Program-made: the position numbers and the translations under genes | The notes under the pieces: generated by a model | What the model was told of the DNA's origin: nothing | Databases searched by the model: none | What the model saw: only the letters and a program-made list of their open reading frames with translations | Part shown: positions 21,782 to 29,729 of the stretch, one piece after another | Position numbering within the stretch: the first letter of the stretch is position 1 | How the letters are laid out: each line of letters opens with the position of its first letter | Assembly (NCBI RefSeq): GCF_001953865.1 | Contig: NZ_MQUQ01000029.1 | Span: forward strand, 49,832 to 94,044 | Source of the DNA: Amycolatopsis coloradensis | GTDB taxonomy: Bacteria > Actinomycetota > Actinomycetes > Mycobacteriales > Pseudonocardiaceae | DNA: 44,213 nt | Reading direction: 5' to 3'

Positions 21782-23662
21782 CTACCCGCGCTCGAGCCCC
21801 GAAACGGTCGCCGGAGCGATCTGGGCCGGAGCCGCCGGAAGCGGAGCCGGAACCGCCACCGGCCCCGCGCCGGCGACCGGCAGAGCCAGCGAAGTCTTAC
21901 CGAGGTCCACCGTGATCTTCGGGTACTGCGACGGCCCGCCGATGAACGAGCCGTCCGTCCCGCCGATGATCAGCGCGAGCTGATGTCCTTGCGGGACAAC
22001 GTGATCGGTACTCGCCAGCCGGAACGTCATGGTGTACGGCTGCCCCGGCGTCAACGGCGATTCCTGGCTCAGCGAACGATGGTTGGCCAGATCCGCCCAA
22101 CCGCGGCTGATGATGTTCAACCCGACCGAAACCGCGTCGGTGCTCGTGTTCAGGTAGCAGGCGTCATTGCCGGAAGCGCTCGATCCCCAGCACGACTGGG
22201 TCAGCTCGTTCTTGATGCCTTCCTTCGGCCCGGTGTAGTTCCGGATCGTCGCCGGGCCGTAGTCCACCAGGATCGCCGAGAGCCGCGCGGTGGACGTCGA
22301 CGGCGTCGCGGTCACCGTCACCGTCGACGTCCCGGAGACGTGCAGGTCCTTCGCGAGCGCACCGGTGCTGAACAGCACGCGCCCACTCGCGGTCTCCGTC
22401 GGCCGCGCCGCCCAGCTGTTCGAGGACTGACCGGACGAGTCCGTGAACGACGCCGTACCCGTCCCGGCGGTCGTGCCCAGCGTGCCGACGCCAGGAGTCC
22501 CACCGGCCGCGGGCCGCAGGGTCACCGCGCTCCCCGCCGGCCAAGCCGCCTGGTCCACCCAGACGTCCGGAGCGCGTTCCACACTCGCGCCCGGTGTCTT
22601 CTCGATGCCGTTGTCCACGCCGAGCAGATAGTGGTCGAACCACTTGTGCAGGGTGTCGACCCACGCCGAGCGCCGGTAGTCGAACGGATCGACGTGCCCG
22701 GCCTGCGTCAGCCACAGCTTGCGCTCGACTTTCAGCGCTTCCCACCACTGCCCGAAGTTGATCGTCTTGACGTTGAGATCGCCCAAACCGTGCGAAGCGA
22801 GCACGCTCGCCTTCACCTTCGAAGCGCTCTGCACGTGGTCGCGGTCGAGCCAGAACGAGTTGTAGTCACCGTTCGCCGTCGCGCCCGCAGTGAGCTTTCG
22901 GTTCGCCGCGCCGCAGTTCTGCCCGCCGTTGCGCTGGGAAACCGTCTGCGCCAAGCCCGCCGGACTGCCCTGACGCAGGTTCGCGCCGTCGGAGCGGTAG
23001 TAGTCATACCAGGAGCTGATCGCGCCGATCGGCACGATCGTCTTGAGCCCGTCGACGCCGGTCGCGGCGACGCCGTTGGCGATCGTGCCGTCGTAGGACT
23101 TCCCGATCATGCCGACGGCGCCTGTCGACCACGTCGCGTTCGTCCTGGCGGATCCGGTCGCCGTCGTGTAGCCGTTGGCGCGGCCGTTCAGCCAGTCGAC
23201 GACCTTGCGCGCCGAGTTGACGTCCGAAGGCCCGCCGACGTCGGTGCAACCGCGGGATTTGTTCGTACCGGCCAGATCCACCAAGACCACGGCATACCCG
23301 CGGGGCACGAAGAAGTTGTCGTAGTAGAGCGGGAACCCGACCGGCCTGCCCGCCGAGTCGTAGGTCTTCAGTTCGCTCTCGTTGCCCCGCCCGCAGCACG
23401 AGTAGTACGGGCTCGCGTCCATGATGACCGGGACCTTCTTGCCCTGCGCCGCCGGTTCCTTCGGGCGGATGATGTCGGCGGCCACCCGGTCCGAACGGCC
23501 GTCGCCGTCCCCGTCGAGTCCGATGTCCACCCAGGCCGTCTCGCGGACGGCCTGGGCGAAGTCGTAGACCGGTTCGCTGCCCCGCGGTTTCGCCGCGGCC
23601 TGCGGCGCCACGACCACGGCCGCGGCGACTGCCAGCATCCCTGCCAGCGCAACTGTTTTCAC
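21782..23662 (-). CDS. Secreted S15-family Xaa-Pro dipeptidyl-peptidase / CocE-type hydrolase
   Basis: 626 residues. The N-terminal signal peptide is KTVALAGMLAVAAAVVVAPQAAA, with cleavage likely near residue 24. An alpha/beta-hydrolase domain follows: VIMDASPYYSCC, FVPRGYAVVLVDLAGTNKSRGC, and the nucleophile elbow GKSYDGT (S189). The catalytic His is probably in QAGHVDPFDYR. The C-terminal jelly-roll (about 370-620) is typical of S15/X-Pro dipeptidyl-peptidases: RVLFSTGALAKDLHVSGTSTVTV, then GQPYTMTFRLASTDHVVPQGHQLALIIG. A DGDGDGRSDRV stretch (50-60) could bind Ca2+. It acts outside the cell on peptides with Pro at position 2, or on related esters. It is transcribed leftward from the 23663-23797 gap. 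Confidence 0.9.
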   Translation of the reverse strand: MKTVALAGMLAVAAAVVVAPQAAAKPRGSEPVYDFAQAVRETAWVDIGLDGDGDGRSDRVAADIIRPKEPAAQGKKVPVIMDASPYYSCCGRGNESELKTYDSAGRPVGFPLYYDNFFVPRGYAVVLVDLAGTNKSRGCTDVGGPSDVNSARKVVDWLNGRANGYTTATGSARTNATWSTGAVGMIGKSYDGTIANGVAATGVDGLKTIVPIGAISSWYDYYRSDGANLRQGSPAGLAQTVSQRNGGQNCGAANRKLTAGATANGDYNSFWLDRDHVQSASKVKASVLASHGLGDLNVKTINFGQWWEALKVERKLWLTQAGHVDPFDYRRSAWVDTLHKWFDHYLLGVDNGIEKTPGASVERAPDVWVDQAAWPAGSAVTLRPAAGGTPGVGTLGTTAGTGTASFTDSSGQSSNSWAARPTETASGRVLFSTGALAKDLHVSGTSTVTVTATPSTSTARLSAILVDYGPATIRNYTGPKEGIKNELTQSCWGSSASGNDACYLNTSTDAVSVGLNIISRGWADLANHRSLSQESPLTPGQPYTMTFRLASTDHVVPQGHQLALIIGGTDGSFIGGPSQYPKITVDLGKTSLALPVAGAGPVAVPAPLPAAPAQIAPATVSGLERG

Positions 23663-23797
23663 GGTTGAGCCCTTCCCCGTCGGCTGAAAGCCCGTCAGGA
23701 AGAGCTAAACGCGATGATCGCCCGCGCAGTAGAGCGGAAAGTCTTACAGTCGGGCGCGGCCTGTCCGTTGAGGGCGGTGGCGGGGCGGGGTCCGGGC

Positions 23798-24550
23798 TTA
23801 CAGATCGACGGCGCGGTAGAGCGAACCGACCTCGCCGCGGTTCAGCCGCCGGATCGAGCCCGACCGCTGGGCACCGAGCTGGACGTCGCCGAGCGCGGTT
23901 CGGACCAGTTTGCGCACCGGGTGCCCGGTGGCCGCCATCAACCGCCGCACGATGTGCTTGCGGCCCTCGTGGATGACCAGTTCGATCTGGGTCCGCCCGG
24001 CCAGCATGTCCTTGACCCGGAACTGGTCGACCTTGACGATGCCGTCCGGCAGCTCGAAGCCCGCCCGCAGTTCCTTGCCGAGCCCGCGGGGGACGATGCC
24101 CTCGACCTCGGCGAAGTAGGTCTTCAGCACCTGGAACGACGGGTGCATCAGCCGGTGGCCGAGGTCTCCGTCGTTGGTGAGCAGCAGGAGACCTTCGGTG
24201 TTCTCGTCGAGCCTGCCGACGTGCACGATGCCGGGCGTCTCCTCGTACCGGCCGCGCAGGTAGTCGCCGACGCACGGGCGGCCGCGATCGTCGCTCATCG
24301 TGCTGTGCACGCCCTTGGGCTTGTTCAGCACGAGGTAGACGAGGTCCTCGCGGACCTGGACGCGAGTGCCGTCGACGTGGATCACGGAGTTGTCCGGATC
24401 GACCCGGCGGCCGAGTTCGGTGACCACCTTGCCGTCCACGCTCACGCGACCGCGCACGATCAGGTCCTCGGCCGCGCGCCGCGAGGCGACGCCTGCCTGC
24501 GAAAGGACCTTTTGCAGCCGAATGCCGTCGGGATGCGGGTCAGATGTCAT
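23798..24550 (-). CDS. rluB: 23S rRNA pseudouridine synthase, RluB/RsuA family
   Basis: 250 residues. An N-terminal S4 RNA-binding domain (about 10-60: IRLQKVLSQAGVASRRAAEDLI, GRVSVDGKVV) precedes the catalytic domain with the active-site Asp in VGRLDENTEGLLLLTNDG (D115), then KTYFAEVEG and HEGRKHIVRRLMAATGHPV. RluB makes Psi2605 in E. coli 23S rRNA; the exact position here is inferred. The ATG start lies inside scpB, overlapping its end by 11 bp, so translation is coupled. The scpA-scpB-rluB order is widespread in Gram-positive bacteria. Confidence 0.94.
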   Translation of the reverse strand: MTSDPHPDGIRLQKVLSQAGVASRRAAEDLIVRGRVSVDGKVVTELGRRVDPDNSVIHVDGTRVQVREDLVYLVLNKPKGVHSTMSDDRGRPCVGDYLRGRYEETPGIVHVGRLDENTEGLLLLTNDGDLGHRLMHPSFQVLKTYFAEVEGIVPRGLGKELRAGFELPDGIVKVDQFRVKDMLAGRTQIELVIHEGRKHIVRRLMAATGHPVRKLVRTALGDVQLGAQRSGSIRRLNRGEVGSLYRAVDL

Positions 24551-25244
24551 CGATGGTGTCCACTTCGGGTAGCAAGGGAGCGATCGGGGGAAGGTCGGCC
24601 AGGGACGACAGTCCCAGTCGCTCCAGGAACAGCTCGGTCGTCACGTACAGCGTGCCAGTGGTTTCGGGGTCGGTCCCCATCTCCTCGATCAGGCCGCGTG
24701 CCAGCAGCGTCCTGATCACCCCGTCCACGTTCACGCCTCGGACGGCGGCGACCCTGGCCCTGGTCACCGGCTGCCGGTAGGCGATCACGGCGAGGCTCTC
24801 CAGTGCGGCTCGCGTCAGCTTGGAACGCTGGCCGTCGAGCAGAAGCTTCTCCACGAACGGGGCATAGACGTCCCTAGTGTAGAACCGCCACCCTTCGCCC
24901 ACTCGGCGCAGGTCGATTCCGCTGGCCCGGTCGGTGAACTTCTGCGCCATCGTGCGCAGCGCGACGGTCACCCGCGACTCCGGCTGCCCGACGGTGTCCG
25001 CGAGCGATTCCTCGTTGATCGGCGAGTCCACGACCAGCAACAGCGCCTCAAGGGCGGCTTCGAGCGTCTCGTCGGAGGTGACGTCGGGATAATCCCCGTC
25101 ACCTGCCGCTACGAGCCCCGCGTCGGCAGGCGGCTCCGGCTCGGCCACGGTTTCCGGCTCAGCGGTGTCCGGCTCGGCGACAGTCTCGTGCTCGGCCGCG
25201 CTCACTTCGGTCTTCTCGGTCTCTTCGGTGTTCTCGGGGCTCAC
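24540..25244 (-). CDS. scpB: Segregation and condensation protein B
   Basis: 234 residues from the GTG at 25244, which overlaps the scpA stop as GTGA. The frame stays open to 25433, but that extension is an Arg-rich shadow of scpA. A disordered acidic N-terminus (about 1-55, Glu/Pro/Thr-rich) precedes two winged-helix domains: LEAALEALLLVVDSPINEESLA, then LTRAALESLAVIAYRQPVTRARVAAVRGVNVDGVIRTLLARGLIEE, the ScpB signature. The C-terminal tail is ELFLERLGLSSLADLPPIAPLLP. ScpB dimers bind ScpA and the SMC ATPase for chromosome compaction and segregation. The smc gene is not in this window. Confidence 0.95.
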   Translation of the reverse strand: MSPENTEETEKTEVSAAEHETVAEPDTAEPETVAEPEPPADAGLVAAGDGDYPDVTSDETLEAALEALLLVVDSPINEESLADTVGQPESRVTVALRTMAQKFTDRASGIDLRRVGEGWRFYTRDVYAPFVEKLLLDGQRSKLTRAALESLAVIAYRQPVTRARVAAVRGVNVDGVIRTLLARGLIEEMGTDPETTGTLYVTTELFLERLGLSSLADLPPIAPLLPEVDTIDDI

Positions 25245-26176
25245 CCGTACTCCTCGTCCTCGACGACGGCCAGGTCGTGTTCGGCCACCACCGACGCCTC
25301 CGCCACGGACCCGCCGGTCCAGCGGACGTGCAGTTCGGCGAGTGCCTCCAACTGCTCGAACTGGACCGTCGCCTCGCGGTACAGCTCCAGCAGCGCGAGG
25401 AACCGCGCCACGATCTCGACGGTGTGCTCGCAATCCTCGACCAGCTCGCTGAAGGTCGCTTCGCCCAGTTCCGCGAGCTTGAGCCGTAGCTGCGCGGCGT
25501 GTTCTCGCACCGAGACCCGGCCCATGTGGATGTGCGCGATCGACACCGTCGGCGGCGGCTTCGGTTTGAAGACCGCGACAGCGATCTCGGCGAACTTCGC
25601 CGTGTCGACGCCGAGCATCACCTCGGGCAGCAGACCCATGAACCGGTCTTCGAGCGCGACCGATCGTGGATACCGCCGCAGCGCGCCGGCCTCCAGCTCA
25701 CCGAACAGCGCCGCGACCTGCTTGTACGCCCGGTACTGCAACACGCGCGCGAACAGCAGGTCTCGTGCTTCGAGCAGGGCGAGGTCGTCTTCGCTCTCCA
25801 CCTCGGCGGCGGGCAGCAGTCGCGCGGCCTTGAGGTCGAGCAGGGTGGCCGCGATGACCAGGAACTCGGTCGTCTCGTCGAGGTTCCATTCCGTGCCGAG
25901 CGCGCGGGTGTAGGCGATGAAATCGTCCGTGACCCGGTGCAACGCGACTTCGGTGACGTCGAGCTGGTGCTGCGAGATCAGCTGGAGCAACAGGTCGAAG
26001 GGGCCCTGAAAGTTCGCCAGGTTCACCTTGAACTTGGACGTGCTCAGCTCTTCGTTGGCCAGTCCTTCGGGGACCATCCCGCCGTGCACGGTCTCGTGCA
26101 CGGCGGGGGTCTCGTCTGCTTCTGTCCGCTCGACCGGCTCTGGGCCGCTGGGAGCAGCCTCGGCCGGGTCGTCCAT
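25241..26176 (-). CDS. scpA: Segregation and condensation protein A (kleisin)
   Basis: 311 residues. An acidic, disordered N-terminus (about 1-50) precedes the ScpA signature FQGPFDLLLQLISQHQLDVTEVALHRVTDDFIAY. The central region LVIAATLLDLKAARLLPAAEVESEDD and a C-terminal winged helix (SVREHAAQLRLKLAELGEATFSELVE) follow. The kleisin bridges SMC heads and binds ScpB. The ATG at 26176 shares its A with the stop of the upstream small gene (TGATG), and the stop overlaps scpB by 4 bp. Expression of all these genes is therefore tightly coupled. Confidence 0.96.
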   Translation of the reverse strand: MDDPAEAAPSGPEPVERTEADETPAVHETVHGGMVPEGLANEELSTSKFKVNLANFQGPFDLLLQLISQHQLDVTEVALHRVTDDFIAYTRALGTEWNLDETTEFLVIAATLLDLKAARLLPAAEVESEDDLALLEARDLLFARVLQYRAYKQVAALFGELEAGALRRYPRSVALEDRFMGLLPEVMLGVDTAKFAEIAVAVFKPKPPPTVSIAHIHMGRVSVREHAAQLRLKLAELGEATFSELVEDCEHTVEIVARFLALLELYREATVQFEQLEALAELHVRWTGGSVAEASVVAEHDLAVVEDEEYG

Positions 26177-26601
26177 CAGTTCTCGGTCTCTTTCCCGTCC
26201 TCGGTGCCCGCCCGCAATCGCTGGACGAGTACCGACTCCTCGCCGCCCGCGTCGAAATCGGCGAGGAGGACGGCCACCGCCTCGCGGACCAGCCTGCCGC
26301 GGTCGAGCACGAGCCCGTGCTTCGCCCGGAGGTTCAGCCTGGCCTGCTCCATCGCCAGCAGTTCGTCGCCGGAGACGTAGACGGTGATCTTCGCGTCGTG
26401 CTTGGTCCGCCCGGAACCACTGCGCGCCGCACGGGTCAGCTGTTCCTTGTGCGCCTGTCCCGCCCCGTTCTCCGTGTCGTGCCCGTCGCCGTTCCCCGTC
26501 GAGGGGGCGGGCTGTTCGGGTGCGGGCGGGAGATCCAGAGCCGGGCTGGAGGTGATCCTGAACAGTTCGGATGCTCCGGGCAGGGAAGCTCGCCTGCTCA
26601 C
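26176..26601 (-). CDS. Small protein with ribbon-helix-helix-like C-terminus between parA and scpA
   Basis: 141 residues from a GTG at 26601 that overlaps the parA stop (GTGA); the stop overlaps scpA by one base. The first half (about 1-65) is Pro/Gly/Asn/Glu-rich and probably disordered. The second half reads DAKITVYVSGDELLAMEQARLN, then LVLDRGRLVREAVAVLLADFD. This beta-strand plus two-helix pattern is compatible with a ribbon-helix-helix DNA-binding fold as in CopG/ParG-type proteins. Placed directly after a ParA ATPase, it could be the ParA partner that contacts DNA, but no known family name is certain. It is missing from a simple longest-ORF view because that frame runs back through parA to 27339. 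Confidence 0.8.
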   Translation of the reverse strand: MSRRASLPGASELFRITSSPALDLPPAPEQPAPSTGNGDGHDTENGAGQAHKEQLTRAARSGSGRTKHDAKITVYVSGDELLAMEQARLNLRAKHGLVLDRGRLVREAVAVLLADFDAGGEESVLVQRLRAGTEDGKETEN

Positions 26602-27614
26602 CGGGCGATCACCTCGCGGGCCAGCGCGCGGTAGGCCGCCGCGCCGGCTGATTTGGGGGCCCAGGTCGTGATCGGCTCGCCCGCGACAGTCGTCTCGGGG
26701 AACCGCACGGTGCGGTTGATCACCGTGTCGAACACGATGTCGCCGAATGCCTCCACCACTCTCGCCATGACCTCCTTCGAGTGCAGGGTTCTCGGGTCGT
26801 ACATGGTGGCGAGAATCCCGGTGATGTCCAGTTTGGGGTTGAGGCGTTCCTGCACCTTCTCGATGGTGTCGATCAGGAGCGCTACGCCTCGCAGACTGAA
26901 GAACTCGCACTCCAGCGGGATGATCACACCGTCCGCGGCGGTCAGTGCGTTCACCGTCAGCAGGCCTAGCGAGGGCTGGCAGTCGACAAGAACATAGTCG
27001 TAGTCGTTCATGACCGGACGAAGGACCCGTAACAAAGTGTGTTCGCGCCCTACCTCTGCGACCAACTGGACCTCGGCCGCGGACAGGTCGATGTTGCTCG
27101 GCAGCAGGTCGACGCCGTCCACCCGGGTCTTCCGGATGACGTCGGCGATGCTGACCGAGCGCTCCATGATGACGTTGTAGACCGTCTGGTCCAGCTCGTG
27201 CGGCTGGATGCCGAGGCCCACCGACAGCGCGCCCTGTGGATCGAAGTCGACCAGCAGTACCCGGCGGCCGCATTCGGCGAGCGCCGCACCGAGGTTGATG
27301 GTCGAGGTGGTCTTGCCGACGCCGCCCTTCTGGTTGCACATGGCCATCACCAGTGCGGGGCCGTGCCGCTCCAGCGGCGGCGGTTCGGGGATCTCGCGGT
27401 ACGGACGGCCGGTCGGCCCGATGCCGTCGTTCTCGCGTTCCTGCTGTTTGGTTTCTTTGGCGCGCTTGGCCTTGCGGCCGCGGGAAGAGATCGTGTCCTC
27501 CGCCGGTTCGTCGCCGTCGTGTTCGGCGGGGGTTGCGATGGTCACCTGGCTGAGGCTCGCCGCGGCCGAACCGGCGGACGCGGACGGCTTCGCCGGCTCG
27601 TTCGGTGTCGACAT
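26598..27614 (-). CDS. parA: ParA/MinD-type ATPase linked to scpAB
   Basis: 338 residues from the ATG at 27614, preceded by AGGAG ten bases upstream; the frame is open to 27938 but lacks support. A charged, disordered N-terminal tail (about 1-85) precedes the deviant Walker A motif KGGVGKTT (96-103). Then come LLVDFDPQGALS (Walker A'), YVLVDCQPSLGLLTVNAL (Walker B) and PLECEFFSLRGVALL. This gene next to scpA is conserved in actinobacteria (Rv1708-like, from memory) and differs from the oriC-proximal ParA/Soj. It probably forms ATP-dependent DNA-bound dimers, with the downstream RHH-like protein as candidate partner. Confidence 0.92.
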   Translation of the reverse strand: MSTPNEPAKPSASAGSAAASLSQVTIATPAEHDGDEPAEDTISSRGRKAKRAKETKQQERENDGIGPTGRPYREIPEPPPLERHGPALVMAMCNQKGGVGKTTSTINLGAALAECGRRVLLVDFDPQGALSVGLGIQPHELDQTVYNVIMERSVSIADVIRKTRVDGVDLLPSNIDLSAAEVQLVAEVGREHTLLRVLRPVMNDYDYVLVDCQPSLGLLTVNALTAADGVIIPLECEFFSLRGVALLIDTIEKVQERLNPKLDITGILATMYDPRTLHSKEVMARVVEAFGDIVFDTVINRTVRFPETTVAGEPITTWAPKSAGAAAYRALAREVIAR

Positions 27615-27706
27615 AACGCGAAAGCTCCTCTTCGGCAGGATCCTCGGCAGCCTATGCGCGATTCGCGAATCGAGCCAAAGAGGCTCGCCGTGACCGACAG
27701 GGTCGA

Positions 27707-28636
27707 TTAGCCGAGCGCGCGGGGGTGTGCTGTCGCGTAGACCTCGCGGAGTGTGTTGACCGTGACCAGCGTGTACACCTGGGTGGTGGTCACCGAAGCG
27801 TGGCCCAGCAGTTCTTGCACGACGCGGACGTCGGCGCCGCCTTCGAGCAGATGCGTGGCGAAGGAATGGCGCAGGGTGTGCGGGGAGACGCCCGCCGTGA
27901 TGCCCGCGGATTCCGCCGTGTCCTTGAGAACCTGCCACGCGCTCTGCCGGGAAAGCCTGGAGCCGCGGGCGTTCAGGAACATCGCCGGTGTCCCCCTGCC
28001 GTGCGTGGCCAGCACCGGCCGCGCGCGGACGAGGTAGGCGTGCACCGCTTCGAGCGCGGGACGGCCGATCGGCACGATGCGCTGCTTGCCGCCCTTCCCG
28101 TCGAGCAGCACGGTCCGTTCGGCGTCGTCGATGTCGTCGACGTCGAGCCCGACGGCTTCGGAAATCCGGGCGCCGGTGGAGTACAGCAGCTCCAGCAGGG
28201 CCCGGTCCCGCAGCGGCCGCTCCCCTTCCGGTGACGGCGTTTCCAAGAGTCGCAGCACGTCGTGCACCGGCAACGCCTTGGGCAGCCGCTTCGCCGCGGC
28301 GGGCGGCCGGACCTCGCGGGCCGGATCGTCTTCGGTGATGCCGTCGGCATGCGCGAACTTGTGCAGCCCCCGCACCGCGACAAGCGCGCGAGCCGCCGAG
28401 GACGCGGCCAGCGGCCGATGTTCTTCGTCGCCTTCACGCAGCGCGGCACCGAACGAGGTGACGTGCGCGGGGGTGACGTCGGTGAATCGCTCGACGTCGG
28501 CGCCGCCGAGGTACGCGGTGTACCGGCGCAGATCGCGGGAGTAGCTGTCGAGGGTGTTCCTCGCGGTTCCGCGCTCGACCACCAGGTGGTCGAGGTAAGC
28601 GGCGACCACCTGGGCGACTCCGGCAGCCCGTGACAC
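27707..28636 (-). CDS. xerD: Tyrosine recombinase XerD
   Basis: 309 residues. The N-terminal SAM-like core-binding domain (VVAAYLDHLVVERGTARNTL, SYSRDLRRY) precedes the catalytic domain. The full catalytic set is present: R157 (GARISEAVGL), K181 (DGKGGKQR), H253 and R256 (HTLRHSFATHLLEGGADVRVVQELLGHAS), H279 and the nucleophile Y288 (TTTQVYTL). With XerC it resolves chromosome dimers at dif. Position beside parA-scpAB and pyrG matches the mycobacterial xerD locus. No dif-like site is evident here. It ends 93 bp before the parA start, so the two may share a transcript. Confidence 0.95.
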   Translation of the reverse strand: MSRAAGVAQVVAAYLDHLVVERGTARNTLDSYSRDLRRYTAYLGGADVERFTDVTPAHVTSFGAALREGDEEHRPLAASSAARALVAVRGLHKFAHADGITEDDPAREVRPPAAAKRLPKALPVHDVLRLLETPSPEGERPLRDRALLELLYSTGARISEAVGLDVDDIDDAERTVLLDGKGGKQRIVPIGRPALEAVHAYLVRARPVLATHGRGTPAMFLNARGSRLSRQSAWQVLKDTAESAGITAGVSPHTLRHSFATHLLEGGADVRVVQELLGHASVTTTQVYTLVTVNTLREVYATAHPRALG

Positions 28637-28708
28637 ACGGACACTCTAGGACGATCGTGACCTGTTCGGGGGTTCGCCGCGCGTACCGCGTCGCAGGTGT
28701 GAACGGGA

Positions 28709-28714
28709 TACCTT
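28709..28714 (+). promoter_or_regulatory. Possible -10 element for the broken DUF1707 gene
   Basis: TACCTT fits the actinobacterial TANNNT -10 pattern and lies 21 bp before the ATG at 28736, which has its own GGAGGAG ribosome-binding site. The expression signals look intact although the coding sequence behind them is broken. No -35 is clear. Confidence 0.35.
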
Positions 28715-28735
28715 GAGACCATCTCTTCGGAGGAG

Positions 28736-29025
28736 ATGCGCGTCGGCACCGCCGAGCGCGAGGAGGCGGCGCGGCTGCTCGCCGACCACTACAGCCAGGG
28801 AAGGCTGACGCCGGACGAGTACGAGGCCGTGACGCTCGGCGAACTCCGGCCGCTCTTCCAGGACCTGCCCGCGCCGCTAAGGTCGCCGCCGGGGTGCTGC
28901 AAATCGTGCTGCCGTTCGTGACCGGGCGGTTCTACACCGGCCACGCCGGGCTCGCGCTCGCCCAGCCGGCGGTCGTGGTGGTCACGTGCGGCACCGACTC
29001 GCGGGGCCGCCTGCGCCACGACTGA
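28736..29025 (+). pseudogene. Broken DUF1707-TM2 domain gene
   Basis: A strong start (GGAGGAG then ATG) opens MRVGTAEREEAARLLADHYSQGRLTPDEYE, a clear DUF1707 N-terminus, and resumes with GELRPLFQDLP. About nine residues usual between these parts are missing, an in-frame deletion. After the QDLP segment the reading frame changes. The next frame gives KVAAGVLQIVLPF, GRFYTGHAGLALAQ and VVVVTCG, which matches a TM2-type helical hairpin, and ends at the TGA at 29023-29025. At least two lesions are therefore present. Intact relatives are small membrane proteins of unknown function. The flanking 28637-28735 and 29026-29057 hold no other gene that I can see. Confidence 0.7.
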
Positions 29026-29057
29026 GCCCTGGCGTGTCCTGAAGGGGTCCGGCGTCT

Positions 29058-29088
29058 GTGAAGGACTCCTTGTCAAGGAGTCCTTCAC
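29058..29088. repeat. 15-bp-arm palindrome downstream of the Nudix gene
   Basis: GTGAAGGACTCCTTG and its exact complement are separated by one base (T at 29073). Outside this, 29054-29057 and 29089-29092 extend the pairing by four positions, one of them a G-T wobble. It lies 15 bp beyond the Nudix stop on the leftward side and just past the broken DUF1707-TM2 gene. Terminator-like position, but no T tract and almost no loop. The TGAAGG...CCTTCA core recurs in other palindromes in this window. Confidence 0.75.
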
Positions 29089-29102
29089 GGACTTGGAACG
29101 AT

Positions 29103-29729
29103 CTAGAGAGAGCGCGAAGCGAACTTCGTCGGCCGGTCCTCCCAAGGCGCGTCCGACGGCCGCGTCGAAGCGGCGCCCGTGAGCACCGCGTGCGCGGCCA
29201 GCACACCGCCGACGGTCGCCCCGTTCACCAGCTCACCGGCCAGCGCCATCCGGACGGCCTCGGCGAGCGGGAACTTCGCCGTGACGAGATCGGCCTCCTC
29301 CTCGCCGAGGACCTCCCTGTCCACTTCGGACAGTTCCCTGGCGAGGTAGACGCGCACGACCTCGTCGGTGAACCCGGGCGACGCCGCGACGTCGACGAGG
29401 GTCTCCCAGCGCTCGGCGCTGAGCCCGGCCTCCTCGACCAGCTCGCGTTTCGCCGCGCCGACGGGGTCCTCCCCCGCCTTGTCGATCAGACCGGCGGGCA
29501 GTTCCCACAGCCGCCGCCCGACCGGGTGGCGGTACTGGTGGATGAGCGTGACCGCGCCGTCCGCGTCCAGCGCGACGACGGCGACCGCGCCGAGGTGTTC
29601 GACGACCTCACGCCGCGCGGTGCCACCGCCGGGCATCACGACCTCGTCGACCCGCAGCCCGACGACCCGTCCGATGTGGACGTCCCTTGTGGACGCCACG
29701 GTGAACTCGTGCTTGCCGGGTTCGGTCAC
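29103..29729 (-). CDS. Nudix hydrolase, ADP-ribose pyrophosphatase type
   Basis: 208 residues from the GTG at 29729, overlapping the pyrG stop (GTGA). An N-terminal beta-rich part (HEFTVASTRDVHIGRVVGLRVDEV) precedes the Nudix box GLIDKAGEDPVGAAKRELVE plus EAG (80-102), matching Gx5Ex7REUxEExGU. The preceding LIHQYRHPVGRRLWELPAG is characteristic of ADP-ribose pyrophosphatases, and the gene is Rv1700-like in position. It hydrolyses ADP-ribose to AMP and ribose-5-phosphate with Mg2+. The exact substrate is inferred from family. Confidence 0.93.
   Translation of the reverse strand: MTEPGKHEFTVASTRDVHIGRVVGLRVDEVVMPGGGTARREVVEHLGAVAVVALDADGAVTLIHQYRHPVGRRLWELPAGLIDKAGEDPVGAAKRELVEEAGLSAERWETLVDVAASPGFTDEVVRVYLARELSEVDREVLGEEEADLVTAKFPLAEAVRMALAGELVNGATVGGVLAAHAVLTGAASTRPSDAPWEDRPTKFASRSL

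Noticed and set aside
26176..27339. A 387-codon minus-strand frame read as one protein
   Set aside because: Its first two thirds are parA in the wrong frame. Only 26176-26601, starting at the GTG that overlaps the parA stop, looks real.
28637..29102. Mobile element beside xerD
   Set aside because: No transposase, no target duplication and no terminal repeats. The sequence is explained by a decayed DUF1707-TM2 gene plus a palindrome.
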